Positions 62,381-64,000 of a stretch of DNA of 64,000 nucleotides are shown one piece after another. Below the pieces are notes generated by a model that saw nothing but the letters and a program-made list of their open reading frames with translations, was not told the DNA's origin and made no database searches. Position 1 is the stretch's first letter. Each line of letters starts with the position of its first letter. This DNA is from Pelagibius sp. Alg239-R121. GTDB taxonomy: Bacteria > Pseudomonadota > Alphaproteobacteria > Kiloniellales > Kiloniellaceae. The DNA lies in contig NZ_CAMZOF010000007.1 in assembly GCF_947331435.1 (NCBI RefSeq), forward strand, positions 186,001-250,000, read 5' to 3'. The position numbers and the translations under genes are program-made.

Positions 62381-64000
62381 TGAGCTGCCTTTTGCTTAAG
62401 TATTTCAAGAACCTCGTGGTTCATTTTTTTGGAGACCACACTGGTTGGATTGAGACTGCCGATGTTGCCGCTTTCCTTGCCGGCTGCAGGGTCGATGACG
62501 GCGTTTATCAGCGTTGGTTTACCTGAATCCATTGCTTCGTTGACTGCGCGGGTCAGAGCATCAGGATCGGTTACATGGCGACCTTCTCCACCAAAGGCCT
62601 GCATCATCATGTCGTAGCGGCTGTTTTCTACAAATACTGTCGGTGCAGGATCTTCGCCGCCTGCGCGGTTCTTGTCCGTGCCGCGATAAATGCCATTGTT
62701 GTTAAACACCACGATGCAGACCGGAAGCTTGTAGCGGCAGATGGTTTCGACCTCCATGCCGGAGAATCCAAAGGCGCTGTCACCCTCTACTGCAAGAACC
62801 GGCTGACCGGTCTCTACGGCAGCAGCGATCGCGGTTCCCATGCCGATGCCCATCACGCCCCAAGTGCCGACGTCGAGGCGCTTGCGTGGTTTATGCATAT
62901 CAATGATTGAGCGGGCGAAATCGAGTGTATTGGCGCCTTCGTTGACGAGGATCGCATCCGGCCGTTTTTCGATAATCCGTTTCAGCGCACCGAGTGCGCC
63001 CGCATAATTCATCGGTGAGGCGTTGTTCTGTAAAGTCGGCGCCATCCTGGTGACGTTAGCATCGCGTTTCTCACGCACTGCGTCGGTCCATTCCTGTGGG
63101 GGCGCTTTCCAGTCCGCGCCCATGCCTTCGCTCAAAGCTGACAGGCAGGATTCGATGTCGCCGACCAATGGCGCAGCGATTTCGACATTCGAATCCATTT
63201 CCTTCGGCTCAATGTCGATATGCACGAATTTAGTTGAATGCGGTGCGCCCCAGCTTTTGCCCTTGCCGTGGGACAGCAGCCAGTTCAGGCGTGCGCCAAC
63301 CATGATGACGACATCGGATTCTTTCAGTACCAGCGAGCGCGCCGCTCCGGCGGATTGCGGATGATTGTCCGGCAACAGGCCTTTGGCCATGCTCATCGGA
63401 AGATAGGGAATGCCGCTCTTCTCGACAAAATCCTTAACAATTTCGTCGGCTTGGGCATAAGCAGCGCCTTTACCCAGAACGATCAATGGCTTTTTCGCAC
63501 CTTTGATCACTTCGAGCGCGCGTTCAATTGCTGCTGGGGCTGGGATCTGTGCTGGGGCGGGATCAATGACCTTGACCAATGACTTGGCGCCCTCAACCGC
63601 ATCCATTGCCTGCCCGAGCAACGCGCCCGGTATGTCGAGGTAAACACCGCCGGGGCGGCCTGACACTGCAGCACGAATAGCGCGGGCAACCGCAATACCG
63701 ATGTCCTGGGCGTGAAGAACGCGATAGGCCGCCTTACAAAGCGGCTTGGCAATCGCGAGTTGGTCCATTTCCTCGTAGTCGCCTTGCATCAGGTCAACCA
63801 CCTCGCGCTCGGACGAACCGGAAATCAGGATCATCGGCCAACAGTTTGTGGTCGCATGGGCAAGAGCGGTGAGGCCGTTGAGAAATCCCGGGGCGGAAAC
63901 GGTCAGGCAGACGCCTGGCTTCTTGGTGAGGAAGCCGGCAATAGCCGCCGCGTTCCCCGCATTTTGCTCGTGACGGAACGAGAGTACACGCATCCCTTCT
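62377..64000 (-). CDS. oxc: Oxalyl-CoA decarboxylase, 5' partial
   Basis: About 541 residues of the ThDP enzyme are visible; the frame is open to the window edge, so roughly 30-50 N-terminal residues are missing. It decarboxylates oxalyl-CoA to formyl-CoA. [34 protein letters not shown] (active-site Tyr-Glu) and the ThDP motif [18 protein letters not shown]...NNN match Oxc of Escherichia coli and Oxalobacter. It is the first gene of the visible oxalate operon and is translationally coupled to frc. Confidence 0.95.
   Translation of the reverse strand, partial: EGMRVLSFRHEQNAGNAAAIAGFLTKKPGVCLTVSAPGFLNGLTALAHATTNCWPMILISGSSEREVVDLMQGDYEEMDQLAIAKPLCKAAYRVLHAQDIGIAVARAIRAAVSGRPGGVYLDIPGALLGQAMDAVEGAKSLVKVIDPAPAQIPAPAAIERALEVIKGAKKPLIVLGKGAAYAQADEIVKDFVEKSGIPYLPMSMAKGLLPDNHPQSAGAARSLVLKESDVVIMVGARLNWLLSHGKGKSWGAPHSTKFVHIDIEPKEMDSNVEIAAPLVGDIESCLSALSEGMGADWKAPPQEWTDAVREKRDANVTRMAPTLQNNASPMNYAGALGALKRIIEKRPDAILVNEGANTLDFARSIIDMHKPRKRLDVGTWGVMGIGMGTAIAAAVETGQPVLAVEGDSAFGFSGMEVETICRYKLPVCIVVFNNNGIYRGTDKNRAGGEDPAPTVFVENSRYDMMMQAFGGEGRHVTDPDALTRAVNEAMDSGKPTLINAVIDPAAGKESGNIGSLNPTSVVSKKMNHEVLEILKQKAAQ

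Overview
The window is about 58-60% G+C with dense, mostly operonic genes. Its content (many LysR/AraC/GlxA regulators, TRAP, tripartite tricarboxylate and branched-chain-type ABC importers, methylated-amine enzymes) suggests a metabolically versatile, probably marine or saline-habitat alphaproteobacterium, perhaps near Rhodospirillales/Kiloniellales. That placement is an inference from gene content. I saw no rRNA, tRNA, CRISPR array, insertion sequence or prophage. The window starts inside an aldehyde dehydrogenase gene and ends inside an oxalyl-CoA decarboxylase gene.

Region 1 (1-13.6 kb): aldehyde dehydrogenase (5' partial), a LysR regulator, a DUF1989-GcvT fusion matching trimethylamine N-oxide demethylase (Tdm), and a periplasmic-binding-type protein that lacks a signal peptide. 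These are followed by a small membrane protein, an acetyltransferase, choline-sulfatase divergent from a GlxA/GbdR-type regulator, a cytochrome P450, a LysR regulator, and a sterol-desaturase-family gene translationally coupled to a divergent PanB-like gene.

Region 2 (14-23.8 kb): an AraC regulator divergent from a tight operon of aldehyde dehydrogenase, NIPSNAP protein, cupin, ThDP enzyme and SDR, running into a TRAP transporter (P-Q-M), with a FadR-type GntR regulator at the far end. It reads as a catabolic operon for an unidentified organic acid.

Region 3 (23.9-31 kb): trimethylamine monooxygenase (tmm) divergent from a complete branched-chain-type ABC importer (SBP, two permeases, two ATPases) plus a helical protein of unknown function. 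The SBP is a close paralogue of the one beside tdm, which ties the two loci together and suggests that the importer handles TMA, TMAO or a related methylated amine.

Region 4 (31-51 kb): mixed accessory genes. They include a lipoprotein-like DUF900 hydrolase, two GNATs, a T4 Rnl1-like RNA ligase preceded by a 45-codon ORF and a terminator hairpin, and LysR/LysE exporter. Next come a trimethylamine-dehydrogenase-family demethylase with its TetR regulator, a trimethyllysine/gamma-butyrobetaine dioxygenase homologue with a polar amino acid ABC importer lacking its ATPase, ABC-F, guanine deaminase, GST, a SARP-like regulator fused to an alpha/beta hydrolase, a methyltransferase and a RhlE-type helicase.

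Region 5 (51.6-64 kb): an aquaporin, then a long minus-strand run that looks like one oxalate/C1 operon, in transcription order: oxc, frc, a formyl-THF hydrolase-like formyltransferase, fhs, a double-domain universal stress protein, tctC, tctB, tctA and a 600-residue P-loop protein. Oxalate would be activated by Frc and decarboxylated by Oxc; the released formate would enter the folate pool through Fhs. The Tct transporter is the obvious candidate for substrate uptake. Folate C1 chemistry also links this region to Tdm, whose GcvT domain can pass formaldehyde to THF.
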